DNA of 64,000 nt from CAVTWD01 sp963738325 (lineage in GTDB: Bacteria; Actinomycetota; Acidimicrobiia; Acidimicrobiales; Ilumatobacteraceae), in NCBI GenBank assembly GCA_963738325.1, contig CAVTWD010000017.1, forward strand, positions 248,001 through 312,000, written 5' to 3'. Every line of letters begins with the position of its first letter. The stretch's first letter is position 1. Made by a program: the position numbers and the translations under genes. Under the pieces are notes generated by a model. That model made no database searches, had not been told where the DNA came from, and was given only the letters and a program-made list of their open reading frames with translations. Positions 36,545 through 48,283 of the stretch are shown here, piece after piece.

Positions 36545-38076
36545 CGTGCGAAGTCCTCCGCGAAGTGGCGCAGCGCGCTGCGGACGGGCAAGGGGGTGAG
36601 GCCGCCCATGGCGCACAGCGAGCCGTCGGCCATCACCTGGCACAGGTCGTCGAGCAGCCGCAGGTTCGCCTCCCGCTCGACGCCGTCGATGATCCGCTCG
36701 ATCACCTCGACGCCGCGCACCGAGCCGATCCGGCAGGGCGTGCACTTCCCGCAAGACTCCTCGGCACAGAACTCCATGGCGAAGCGGGCCTGCTGCGCGA
36801 GGTCCACCGTGTCGTCGAAGACGACGATCCCGCCGTGGCCGATGAGCGCGTCCGCCTGCGCGAACGTCTCGTAGTCCATGGGGACGTCGAGGGCGCTGGC
36901 GGGGAGATAGGCGCCGAGCGGGCCGCCGACCTGCACGGCGCGGATCGCTCGGCCCGAGGCCGTTCCGCCGCCGTAGTCCTCGACCAGCTCCCGCAGCGTC
37001 GCACCGAACGGCACCTCGACGATGCCACCGCGGCGGACGTTGCCGGCCAGCTGGAAGACCTGCGTGCCCCGCGACCGTCCGTAGCCGAGCGCGGCATAGG
37101 ACTCCGGCCCGTCCGCGAGGATGGCCGGGACCGTCGCCAGGGTGAGGACGTTGTGCACCAACGTCGGGCAGCCGAACAGCCCTCGGATAGCGGGCACCGG
37201 CGGCTTGGCCCGCACGATGCCGCGTCTGCCCTCGATGCTCTCCAGCATCGCCGTCTCTTCGCCGCAGACGTACGAGCCCGCTCCCACCCTCACGAAGAGG
37301 TCGAAGTCGAGCCCCGAGCCGAGGATGTCGCGGCCGAGCCAGCCCCGCTGGTAGGCGGCGGCGATCGCTGATCGCATGGCGTCGACGGCGTCGGGATACT
37401 CCGAGCGGATGTACAGGTAGCCCTCGCGGGCGCCGACCGCATGGGCGGCGATGAGCGCCGACTCGATCACGAGGAAGGGATCGCCCTCCATGAGCATCCG
37501 GTCGGCGAAGGTGCCGCTGTCGCCCTCGTCCGCGTTGATGCAGACGAACTTCATGTCACCCTGGGTGTCGAGAACAGTCCGCCATTTGATGCCGGCGGGG
37601 AAGCCGGCACCACCCCGACCGCGCAGACCGGACTCCGAGACGGCCGCGACGATCTCGCCTGGCTCCATGGCGAGTGCCTTGCGGAGGGCGCGGAGGCCAC
37701 CGGCGCGCTCGTGATCGTCGGGCGACGAGGGGTCGAGCCGGCCGACTCGAGCGAAGGTCACCCGGCGCTGGGAGGCGAGCCACGGCAGGTCTTCGATGGC
37801 GCCGAGGCCGAGACGATGGTCGCCTCCCGCCAGGAACCCACCCTCGACGAGCCCGGGCACGTCGGCCTCGGCGACCGGGCCGCAGCCGACCCGGCGGCCA
37901 GCGACCTCCACCTCCACGAGCGGCTCGAGCCACAGTGCGCCGCGCGAACCCGTGCGCACGATCTCGACGTCGAGCCCCCGCTCGCGACAGTCACGAGCCA
38001 GGGCGGCGGCCACGTCGTCGGCGCCCACCGAGCGAGCCGCGGCGTCCTTCGGCACGTGGACGGTGAGCGCAGGCAT
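36541..38076 (-). CDS. fdsB: Formate dehydrogenase beta subunit (NuoF-like)
   Basis: 511 residues, intact. An N-terminal thioredoxin-like domain lacks cluster cysteines. It is followed by the NADH/FMN domain (GLRGRGGAGFPAGIKW; NADEGDSGTFADR; SYVCGEETAMLESIEGRRG), a SLBB-like segment, and the C-terminal 4Fe-4S motif ESCGKCTPCRIG with a later Cys in DGSLCAMGG. This is the NAD-reducing subunit of Fds-type formate dehydrogenase; HoxF/NuoF proteins share the layout. The start ATG overlaps the fdsG stop as TAATG, and its end overlaps fdsA, giving a tight operon. Confidence 0.92.
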   Translation of the reverse strand: MPALTVHVPKDAAARSVGADDVAAALARDCRERGLDVEIVRTGSRGALWLEPLVEVEVAGRRVGCGPVAEADVPGLVEGGFLAGGDHRLGLGAIEDLPWLASQRRVTFARVGRLDPSSPDDHERAGGLRALRKALAMEPGEIVAAVSESGLRGRGGAGFPAGIKWRTVLDTQGDMKFVCINADEGDSGTFADRMLMEGDPFLVIESALIAAHAVGAREGYLYIRSEYPDAVDAMRSAIAAAYQRGWLGRDILGSGLDFDLFVRVGAGSYVCGEETAMLESIEGRRGIVRAKPPVPAIRGLFGCPTLVHNVLTLATVPAILADGPESYAALGYGRSRGTQVFQLAGNVRRGGIVEVPFGATLRELVEDYGGGTASGRAIRAVQVGGPLGAYLPASALDVPMDYETFAQADALIGHGGIVVFDDTVDLAQQARFAMEFCAEESCGKCTPCRIGSVRGVEVIERIIDGVEREANLRLLDDLCQVMADGSLCAMGGLTPLPVRSALRHFAEDFAR

Positions 38077-38549
38077 TAGTGGTCCATTTCGGCCACGAGC
38101 GCGTCGAACGCGGCCGGGCTCACCCGTCCATGCAGGCGGCGGCCGACCATGACCGACGGCCCGAGGGCGCAGTTCCCGAGGCAGAACACCTGATCGAGCG
38201 TCACCCGGCCGTCCCGAGTGGTGGCGCCGAAGTCCACGCCGAGGCGGGCGCGGGCGTGCTGCGCCAGGGCCCGCCCGCCCACCGCTTGGCAGGCCTCGGC
38301 CCGGCACACCTTCACCACCGTGCGGCCGGCGGGCTCGGAACGGAAGTCCTTGTAGTACGTGACGACGCCATGGACTTCGGCCCGCGACAGGTTGAGCGCG
38401 TCGGCCACCACGCCGATCGCGCTGCGGTCGATGCAACCGAACTCGTCCTGCAGCGCGTGCAGCACAGGTAGCAGAGGACCGCGCTCGTCGTGATGGTCGG
38501 CGATGATCGCTCGGGCCCTCGTCTCGGACCACGCCGTTGTCGATTCCAC
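38076..38549 (-). CDS. fdsG: Formate dehydrogenase gamma subunit (NuoE-like)
   Basis: About 157 residues. The helical N-terminal part (PLLPVLHALQDEFGCIDRSA; NLSRAEVHGVVTYYKDF) precedes a thioredoxin-like 2Fe-2S domain with ligands in VCRAEACQAVGG and FCLGNCALGPSVMV. This is the NuoE/FdsG fold that relays electrons between FdsB flavin and FdsA. GTG 38549 has GGGGGGCGA just upstream; a TTG at 38582 is the alternative. It is first gene of the fdsGBA operon. An fdhD/fdsC accessory gene was not found in the window. Confidence 0.9.
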   Translation of the reverse strand: MESTTAWSETRARAIIADHHDERGPLLPVLHALQDEFGCIDRSAIGVVADALNLSRAEVHGVVTYYKDFRSEPAGRTVVKVCRAEACQAVGGRALAQHARARLGVDFGATTRDGRVTLDQVFCLGNCALGPSVMVGRRLHGRVSPAAFDALVAEMDH

Positions 38550-38626
38550 TCGCCCCCCGGACGGCTGTCGTGCCGAGGCCAATCTACCGAAGGGCCAGGA
38601 GACCGACTCCCGCGAGGAGCAGCCTC

Positions 38627-39460
38627 TCAGCTCCCGCCGCGCCCGGCCTCTTGCACGATCTTGGCGCCCATGTCGACGAAGCGCTGGTTGCGGTCACCGA
38701 TGACCTCGCCACCGGCATCGACGACGAGCACGGCGCCGCTCACCCAGCTGGCCTCGTCGGAGGCCAGGTACAGCGCGGCGTTGGCGATGTCGAGCGGTTG
38801 GCCCGGCCGGCCGAGCGGCGCGTTGCGCCCGACCCGCGTCTGCGCCTCGTCGAGCTTGGTGGCGTCGCCGGTGGCCACGTACGCGGTGAGGCTCGTCACT
38901 GTGCCGCCCGGGGCGATGGCGTTCACCCGGATGCCGTGACGACCGAGCTCGGGGGCCACACTCTGGGTGAGGCCCACGACACCGTGCTTGGCCGCGGTGT
39001 AGACGTGGGGGCCGAGGCCGGCTCGGACGCCCGCGGTGCTTGCCGTGTTCAGGATCACGCCGGAGCCCTGCCCGATCATGACGCGCGCCGCGTGCTTGAT
39101 GCCGTAGAACACGCTGCTCAGCAGGACGTCGATGCTGCGCTGCCACGCCGAGGCCTCGATCTCGGCGATGGGGCCGGTCGCGCCCAGGATGCCCGCGTTG
39201 TTGAACATGCAGTCGAGTCGCCCGAAGCGCTCGACGGCGGCCGCGACGCAGGCGGCGACGTCGTCCTCCTGGCTCACGTCGGCGTGGACGTAGGCCGCCC
39301 CCTCGCCCAGCTCGGCCGCGAGCCGCTGGCCGGGCTCGTCCTGCAGGTCGGCCAGCACGCACCGGGCCCCCTCTTCGACGAAGCGCCGCGCGGTGCCCGC
39401 ACCGATGCCGCTCGCCGCGCCGGTAATCACCGCAACCTTGCCCTCGAGTCGGCCTGCCAT
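38627..39460 (-). CDS. Short-chain dehydrogenase/reductase
   Basis: 277 residues. Motifs are VAVITGAASGIGAGTA, CMFNNAGILG, ILNTASTAG and YTAAKHGVVG, with VDAGGEVI near the C-terminus. ADLQDE after the second strand indicates NAD preference. The length and motif pattern fit actinobacterial mycofactocin-like or general SDRs; the substrate is unknown. ATG 39460 is followed directly by the LEGKVAVITG start typical of the family. It is divergent from the LLM flavoprotein (80 bp between starts). Confidence 0.9.
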   Translation of the reverse strand: MAGRLEGKVAVITGAASGIGAGTARRFVEEGARCVLADLQDEPGQRLAAELGEGAAYVHADVSQEDDVAACVAAAVERFGRLDCMFNNAGILGATGPIAEIEASAWQRSIDVLLSSVFYGIKHAARVMIGQGSGVILNTASTAGVRAGLGPHVYTAAKHGVVGLTQSVAPELGRHGIRVNAIAPGGTVTSLTAYVATGDATKLDEAQTRVGRNAPLGRPGQPLDIANAALYLASDEASWVSGAVLVVDAGGEVIGDRNQRFVDMGAKIVQEAGRGGS

Positions 39461-39501
39461 GGCGGCGGAGCCTATTCGCCGCGTCTTTCGATGACTGACG
39501 C

Positions 39502-39534
39502 GTTCAGGTTCAGGTCGGGCAGGTTCAATATCGT
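39502..39534 (+). promoter_or_regulatory. Direct repeats before the LLM flavoprotein gene
   Basis: GTTCAGG (39502) followed at once by TTCAGGT (39509), then CAGGTTCA (39520), then TATCGT (39529) as a possible -10 just before GTG 39541. The repeated CAGGTTCA-like units look like an activator or repressor site for the divergent SDR/LLM pair. The function is inferred. Confidence 0.35.
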
Positions 39535-39540
39535 TGCAAC

Positions 39541-40419
39541 GTGCAGCTGTTCGCCAACCTCACCTCCGTCGAGCACGACCCGGCGACCTTCGCCGCTCAG
39601 GCCGAGGCCGCCGGCTTCGACGGCGTCACCTGCTCCGACCACTACTGGCTCCGCAGCGCCTTCCCCCACCTGTGGGTCACGCTGGCCGCGATGGCCTGCG
39701 CCACCGAGCGGGTCACGGTGGCGCCGTCGTTCGCCAACAACCTGTTCCGCTCGCCCGTCGAGTTCGCCCAGGCGAGCCTGGCCATGGCCCGGCTCTCAGG
39801 TGGCCGTTACGAGGCGGGGCTCGGGGCGGGCTGGACGGAGAAGGAGCTCGTGGCCACGGGTCAGGTGTTCCCCGATGGCCCGACCCGGGCCCGCCGTTAC
39901 CGCGAAGCGCTCCTCATCGCCCGCGAGCTAATGACGACGGGCAGCTGCCGCTTCGAGGGCGAGCACTACCACGTCGACGTCCCGGTGTTCGGGCCCTTGC
40001 ACGATCCGCCGCCGCCGCTCGTCGCCTCCGTCGGTGGGCCGTGGACCATCCGCAACATCACCCCGCTCGTCGATCGCGTCGAGCTGAAGTTCGGCCGGTC
40101 GACCCGCGGAGGCGCGCTCGACGTGACCGCGCTGGCCGAGGTCACCCGCGCGGAGCTGGGCGGGATGGTCGCCGACGTTCGCAGGGTGCGCGAGGACGTC
40201 CCCGTCGGAGTCTTCGTGCTCATCGCCGTCGGTGACGGCGCGGAGGTGCGGGCCTTCGCCGACGCCCTCGGCAACAATCTCCTGGGCGGGTTCACCGGAG
40301 AGGCCAAGCGGGTGCTCGACAACCTCCGAGCCCTCGAAGCGGTGGGGATCTCGCGGGTCCAGGTGACCGAGATGGTGAAGGGCTCCATCGCCGAGCTGGG
40401 ATCGGTGATGTCGGAATGA
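39541..40419 (+). CDS. LLM-class (F420- or FMN-dependent) oxidoreductase
   Basis: 292 residues of the luciferase-like monooxygenase barrel: AEAAGFDGVTCSDHYW, RVTVAPSFANNLFRSPVE, GRYEAGLGAGWTEKE, and AVGISRVQVTEMV at the end. In actinobacteria most such proteins use F420; FMN remains possible. The substrate is not recognised. GTG 39541 gives the usual short start MQLFANL. It is followed closely by a protein with lipocalin-like features. Confidence 0.85.
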   Translation: MQLFANLTSVEHDPATFAAQAEAAGFDGVTCSDHYWLRSAFPHLWVTLAAMACATERVTVAPSFANNLFRSPVEFAQASLAMARLSGGRYEAGLGAGWTEKELVATGQVFPDGPTRARRYREALLIARELMTTGSCRFEGEHYHVDVPVFGPLHDPPPPLVASVGGPWTIRNITPLVDRVELKFGRSTRGGALDVTALAEVTRAELGGMVADVRRVREDVPVGVFVLIAVGDGAEVRAFADALGNNLLGGFTGEAKRVLDNLRALEAVGISRVQVTEMVKGSIAELGSVMSE

Positions 40420-40434
40420 GCGCTCGATCGGCGC

Positions 40435-41553
40435 GTGCCGATCGCAACCGGGAAGGAGGCCGCGGGCGTGCTCCTCGGCATGGATGAGTACCCGTACCAC
40501 CAGATCACCGACACGTTCGCCGCGGTCGCCGCCAGCGATCCGCAGTGGAACGACGGCCACTACGTGTGCGCCTGCGACCTCGACGGCAACGTGAGCCTGA
40601 CCTCCAACGTGCGCCTCTACCAGAACAACGACGTGCTGGACGGCTTCGTCTGCGTACGTCATCAAGGGCGGCAGCACAACATCCGGCTGTCGCGGCGGCT
40701 CCGCCCGCACATGGACCATCTCGGCGTCGGCCCGCTCCGCCTCGAGATCGTCGAGCCGATGAGGACGGTGCGTCTCGTGCTCGAGGACAACGACTTCGGG
40801 TTCAGTCTCGACCTGCGCTGCCGCAGCGCCACGGCGCCGTATGCCGACCCGGTCGAGATCACGCGCATCGATGGACGGTTGTTGAGCGAGCGGGCGACCT
40901 ACGAGATCACCGGCCGCTGCGAGGGCTGGGTCGCGGTGGACGGAGCGCGGTACGAGCTCACGAGGGAGTCGGCCCGGTTCTTCCGGAACCATTCGTGGGG
41001 GAACCAGGCGGGCCGGGGCGGGCCGCGGCTCTACGGCGCGCCCCGACCGCGCCGCCGCCTGCCGGGTGTGCGCCACTGGGTGCTGTTCGCGATGGAGGAT
41101 CACGGCGGCTTCTTCTTCGAGGACCCGAACGGCCGCCAGGCGTCGGGGAAGGGCGCCATCCTCTTGCCCGACGAGCCGATGCCCATCGATCGGATCGAGC
41201 CGGAGGTCGAGTTCTACGACGGAGGGCGTCGCGTACGCCGCGGCCGGTTCCGGCTGACGGACGCGGAGGGTCGAGCGCGCTCGTACGAGTTCGACGACCT
41301 GGGATGGGTCTATTGCCAGGGCGGTGGCTACTTCGGGGGCTTCGACGACGGGCTCGGCCAAGGCGTCTACCGGGGCGACTACCACGTGGAAGGCGAGGTG
41401 TGGGACGTGAGCCATCCCACCACGATCGTGCGGGCCGACGGCACCGCGTTCGAGTTCGCCCATGACTGGGCCGAGAGCTTCACCCGGGTGCGCGGCGAAG
41501 GGCAGGTCGGGCTGGCCCACTACGAGTGCGTCGTGATCCGGGAGCCGGCCTGA
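40435..41553 (+). CDS. Hypothetical protein, calycin/AttH-like
   Basis: 372 residues, no signal peptide. It is rich in beta strands with Trp/Tyr/Phe (WNDGHYVCACDLDGNVSLT; RFFRNHSWGNQAGRGG; HGGFFFEDPNGR; GWVYCQGGGYFGGFDDGLG), resembling AttH/CrtC-like double lipocalin barrels of the DUF7064/7065 kind that follow catabolic genes in actinobacteria. A role in binding or hydrating a hydrophobic substrate is conceivable but not shown. The start is GTG 40435 (ATG 40480 is an alternative). The frame ends just before the truncated antiporter. Confidence 0.65.
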   Translation: MPIATGKEAAGVLLGMDEYPYHQITDTFAAVAASDPQWNDGHYVCACDLDGNVSLTSNVRLYQNNDVLDGFVCVRHQGRQHNIRLSRRLRPHMDHLGVGPLRLEIVEPMRTVRLVLEDNDFGFSLDLRCRSATAPYADPVEITRIDGRLLSERATYEITGRCEGWVAVDGARYELTRESARFFRNHSWGNQAGRGGPRLYGAPRPRRRLPGVRHWVLFAMEDHGGFFFEDPNGRQASGKGAILLPDEPMPIDRIEPEVEFYDGGRRVRRGRFRLTDAEGRARSYEFDDLGWVYCQGGGYFGGFDDGLGQGVYRGDYHVEGEVWDVSHPTTIVRADGTAFEFAHDWAESFTRVRGEGQVGLAHYECVVIREPA

Positions 41554-42286
41554 CGCGGAGCCGAGTGAGTGGCGCCCCCACGGGCCATCGAATCGAATCA
41601 GGTAGCAGCATGGCGCCCCGCACCCTGATCTGGGCGGTCGTGTCCTGCAGGCGGACGAGCACCTGCGAGATCTTCATGTCGCGACCCGACCGGGCCACGG
41701 ACAGGCCGACGACGACGAGGAGGGCGACGAAGACGCCGAGCAGCAGGAGCTTGGAGCCGGTGCCCGACGCGTCACGCGAGAACAACAGCGACAGCAGCAA
41801 CACGGCGGAGAATTCACCTCGTGTCGCGCCCACGATCACGAGCTGCCCGAAGGGCGTGGCGTTCAGCCCGGCCTCTTTGAGCACCGGGATGACCAGCCCG
41901 AGTGACGTCGCCACGAGCGTCACCGCCACGAGGAGGGGATCGGAGATCAAGCCGACCCCGTCGAGCACGTACCCGGTGACGACGGCGAGCACCAGCGATG
42001 CGACCAGTCCGACCGAGGCGATCCGAAGGAGCTGCCCCCGCAGCTCCTTCGACTCGATCTCCAATCCGGAGAGGAACAGCAGGAAGGCCAATCCGACCAG
42101 CGCCAGGATCTGCAGGGGCTCGTCGGCATGGGCCCATCCGAGGACGGAAGGCCCGACGATGATGCCGAGGACGATCTCGACCACGACGCCGGGCACCCGC
42201 AGCCGAGGGAAGAGCCCGAGCAACAGGCGCGAGAAGAAGGCGACGGCCAGGACGACGGCCAGGCTGTTGAACGACACATCAGGCAC
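41480..42286 (-). pseudogene. CPA2-type cation:proton antiporter, C-terminally truncated
   Basis: GTG 42286 opens PDVSFNSLAVVLAVAFFSRL. About seven membrane helices follow with family sequence VEIVLGIIVGPSVLGWA, LFLSGLEIESKEL and VATSLGLVIPVLKEAG. After QDTTAQIRVRGAMLL (about 41615) the expected second half of the transporter is missing, and the frame runs through unrelated Arg/Pro-rich sequence to 41480, overlapping the 3' end of the hypothetical gene. Two essential transmembrane helices of the core are therefore absent. No mobile element is at the break. Confidence 0.8.
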
Positions 42287-42333
42287 GGTGCTTCCCTCCC
42301 ACTTCCGGTGGGCGCCCCCAGTCCGAGGCGCCA

Positions 42334-42439
42334 TGACAAGTTCTCGTACGGAGGTCGATCCGGCTCCGCCGGTCGACCGGGGTTCCCGAGATGGGGCGAT
42401 CCGATGGGGGGAAGTTCGCCTTCCCCCCATCGCTACAAC
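42334..42439 (+). repeat. Dispersed hairpin repeat, copy B
   Basis: Starts TGACAAGTTCTCGTACGGAG, matching copy A at 25200, and carries GGCTCCGCCGGTCGACCGG. It ends in a perfect 13-bp hairpin (CGATGGGGGGAAG / CTTCCCCCCATCG, loop TTCGC) at 42402-42432. It lies between the stop of the disulfide oxidoreductase and the start of the antiporter. Confidence 0.65.
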
Positions 42440-43856
42440 CCGAAGGTCTCGAGCAGCCGCAGCCACACCTCGCTCAGCGTGGGGAACGAGGGCACCGCGT
42501 GCCACAAGCGAGTGAGCGGAACCTCTCCCACGATGGCGACCGTGGCGGAGTGCAGCGGCTCCTGGACGCCCGGACCCGTGAACGTGGCGCCGACCACGAC
42601 ACCTCGTCGCTCGTCGACGATGAGCTTCGAAGTGCCCTTGACGCCGTTGCCCATCGTGTAGGCGCCGGCCACGTCGCCGGTTGGGTAACTCGACCGTGCG
42701 GACGGCGACGCCACGCTCACGGGCCTGCGCCTCGGTCAGCCCCACCGCGCACACCTGCGGATCGGTGAACGTGACCCGAGGAATCATGTCACCGTCGGCC
42801 ACATCGACCATGTCCCTTCCGGCGATGATGTCGGCCGCCAGTCGACCCTGGTACTTGCCCATATGGGTCAGCAGGGCGCGCCCGTTGCAGTCACCGATCG
42901 CATACAGCCAGTCACCGGCAACGCCGATGGCGCGGAGGTGCTCGTCGACGGCGACGTGGCGACCTGGCTCCAAGCCCACCGTCTCCAAACCGAGGTTCGC
43001 GGTCGAGGGGCGGCGTCCGACGGCGACGAGGATCTCATCGGCTTCCACCACCGTGCCGTCGGCGAGCGTGACGATCACGGGCCCGTCGCTCCCCTCTCGG
43101 CGCGCCCCGGTCACGGCCACGCCCAACACCACCCGGATGCCTTCGGCTTCGAACGCGGCCTTGACCTCATCGCCCGCGAAGGGTTCTTCGCGCCCGAGCA
43201 GGCGCTCACTCCCTTCGACCACGGTGACCTCATCCGCACCGAGGCGCCGGAACGCCTGGGCCATCTCGGCGCCCACGGCCCCTCCGCCCAGCACGAGGAA
43301 CCGCCTCGGCACCTCCTTGGCGGCCGTGGCCGACCGGTTGTCCCACGGCGCTGCGTCCCGGAGCCCGGGGATGGGAGGGATCACGGCGCTCGTGCCCGTG
43401 GCCAGTACGACGGCTCGTCGGGCCACGAGGCGGCGCGTCTCCGCGGTCGTGGGCGACGTCCACCTGCCGTGCGCCGGACAATCGCCCGGTGCCGCGGACC
43501 ACATCGATGCCTTTGCCCTTCGCCCATTCGACCTGGCCCGCGTCGTACCAGGAGCTGGTCATGTGGTCGCGTTGCACGAAGGCGGCGGCGGCATCAACTG
43601 CACCGGTGATGGCCTCGGCCGCGCCCGGGACGCGGCGAGCGGCGGCGATCACGTCGCCCGGGCGGATCAGCGTCTTCGACGGGATGCAACCCCAGTACGA
43701 GCACTCGCCGCCGATGAGCTCGCGCTTGACCAGGGCGACCGACAGGCCGTGATCGGCGCCGCGGCCGGCCGCGTTCTCACCAGCGGGACCTCCTGTCGCC
43801 CCCGATCCTGTACAACTCGAACCGGGGTGAGCCGCCGACAGCACGCTCCGGTTCAA
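42433..43856 (-). pseudogene. FAD-dependent pyridine nucleotide-disulfide oxidoreductase, multiple frameshifts
   Basis: A dihydrolipoamide dehydrogenase/mercuric-reductase-like enzyme. The FAD-binding start GGPAGENAAG is followed by the redox disulfide GGECSYWGCIPSK. Sense moves frame near 43445 to VVLATGTSAVIPPIPGL, FLVLGGGAVGAEMAQAFRRL (NAD site) and DWLYAIGDCNGRALLTHMG. Near 42690 it changes again to the dimerisation domain (NGVKGTSKLIVDERRGVVVG; HAVPSFPTLSEVWLRLLE). The extreme N-terminus is also out of step (IGGD before GGPAG), so the start is uncertain. The His in HAVPSFPT is the catalytic base position. Confidence 0.82.
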
Positions 43857-43898
43857 GTTCGCGGCGGGCGGAGGTGGCTGACCCCAGGTCGAGACAAA

Positions 43899-46469
<2,571 letters not shown>

Positions 46470-46470
46470 G

Positions 46471-47703
46471 TCAGGCCGCCTTCCCCTTGAGGCGCTCGGC
46501 CAGGTGGTCACCCACCCGCAGCGCGTCGGCGATGATCGTCAACGTCGGGTTCACCGCGGAGCTCGAGACGAAGAACGACGAGTCGACCACGTAGACATTG
46601 TCCACCTCGTGCATGCGGCAGTTGATGTCGAGCGCCGAGGTTTTGGGGTCATGCGTCGCTGCGGCCGAGCATCTGCATCGCCCCCAGCGGGAAGTCCCAC
46701 GCGCCGTCGCCGTAGTAGAAGTCGTTCACGCCCAGGGTCTTCTGGAACACCGTCGAGTTCGGGATCTTCGAGAAGGCGGTGAGCCCGGAGTTGTTGTGCA
46801 GCATGAGGTGCCGCCCCACGACACCCGAGCCGTTGCCCAGGCCGTCCGGGTGCTGCCCGGTGGCCGAGCGCAGCAGGAGTGCAGAGGAGTTGATGGCGCC
46901 CGCCGACACCACCACGACCTCGGCGGTGTACTCCTCCCGCTCCCCGTTGCGCTCCACCGCCACCTTCGTCACGCGGCGACCGTCGGCGGAGGTCTCCAAC
47001 CGGCTGACATACGCATGGGTGCGCAACGTGACGTTGGGATACGTGAGCGCAGGCTCCACGCACACCACCCGCGCGTCGGCCTCGGCGTACAGCATGCACG
47101 GGAAGCCGTCGCAAGTGTCGCAGCGGTGCAGGGGCTGTGGACCGGGTCGTCCTCGTCGATCATGATCCCGAGCGGCAAGGGGAAGGGATGCAGGCCCGCG
47201 CCCTCAAGGTCCGCAGTCAACTGCTCGACGCGCGGCTCGTGACTCATGGCGGGGTGGGGATACGGGCTCGTCGTGGGTGGCGCGAGCGGGTCACGCTTGC
47301 GCTCGCCGTGCACGTGGTAGAGCTGCTCTGCTCGCGTGTAGTAGGGCTCGAGGTCGGCGTAGGTGATCGGCCAGGCCTGCGAGACGCCGTCGACGTGGTG
47401 GATCTCGCCGAAGTCACGCTCGCGCTTGCGGAACAGCACGGCGCCGTACATCTTCGTGTTGCCGCCCACGCAGTAGTGCTGCTTCGGCAGGAACGCCTTG
47501 CCGTCGCGATCGGTCCACTCGCCGCGGTTGCGGTAGCGATGCTTGACCCAGACCTCCTGACCGTCCCAGTTCTGCTTCTCGCGGCGGATGAAGTCACCCC
47601 GCTCGAGGATGAGGATGCGGTGGCCGGTCGGGGCGGGCGCGTGGGCGAGGGTGCCGCCACCGGCGCCCGATCCGACGACGATGACGTCGTAGTGCTCAGG
47701 CAT
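46471..47703 (-). pseudogene. GMC-family oxidoreductase, frameshift and internal deletion
   Basis: ATG 47703 (SD AAGGAGAT) opens PEHYDVIVVGSGAGGGTLA, the FAD-binding motif, then HYCVGGNTKMYGAVLFRKRE. Sense shifts near 47138 to LHRCDTCDGFPCMLYAEAD and VVVSAGAINSSALLLRS. After GAMQMLGRSD (about 46655) it jumps to DPKTSALDINCRMHEVDNVY and SSAVNPTLTIIADALRVGDH. About 130 residues that normally lie between, including the conserved His-containing HQxGTxRFG segment, are missing. It would otherwise oxidise a sugar or alcohol. It lies between the glycosidase and cyclase genes on the same strand. Confidence 0.83.
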
Positions 47704-47728
47704 GGGATCTCCTTGACGAGAAGCAGGG

Positions 47729-48283
47729 TCAGACGAGGGCCAGCGGGGCCACCCACGCACCGGTGGCGCCCTTGAGCTTCGGATGCGAGACGACGAGCAG
47801 GAACTGGCGGATGCCGTCGCGGGCGAGCTCGGAGAGGAAGAGGTTCTCGACCACCACGACGCCGTAGTGCGTGTTCAACACCTGGGGCACGAGGAAGGGC
47901 CGCTCGGGATCTTCGGCCGGCACGGGGCCGTAGCTCCACGTGTCGCAACCGGTGAGCGCCACCCGACGGTCGGCGAGCCACTCGGCCACGGCGATGCCGG
48001 GCCCCGGCTCGCCGGTGCCGTACCTCATGGGATCGTCGTCCCAGAGCCGGCCCCAACCGGTGTGGCGACGGTCCCGGGGGCGTCGAGCTCCTGGCAGAAC
48101 CGGCGGCCCTCGAACGCCGGCACCTCCTGGTGCAGCACGTGGGCCAGGTCGTAGACGCGCCCCTGGCGGACGAGATCCCCCCGCGAGCACTTCGTAAGGG
48201 CCGATCTCGTTGAGGGCGCCGGCCTCGTCGTCGGGGCCGTAGCGTGACGGCCACCAGGTCTCGGTGGCAACCGCCGCGCTCAT
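47729..48283 (-). pseudogene. Cyclase/kynurenine-formamidase-like protein, internal deletion
   Basis: ATG 48283 opens SAAVATETWWPSRYGPDDEAGALNEI, the standard start of actinobacterial cyclase-family proteins. Near 48178 sense moves to DLVRQGRVYDLAHVLHQEVPAFEGRRF. Near 48060 it jumps to HTGWGRLWDDDPMRYG, then IAVAEWLADRRVALTGCDTWS and VLNTHYGVVVVENLFLSEL. The block between, which should hold the metal-binding HxGTHxD segment, is absent (about 110 residues; the gene is 555 bp rather than about 930). It overlaps the SDR stop (ATGA). Confidence 0.8.
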
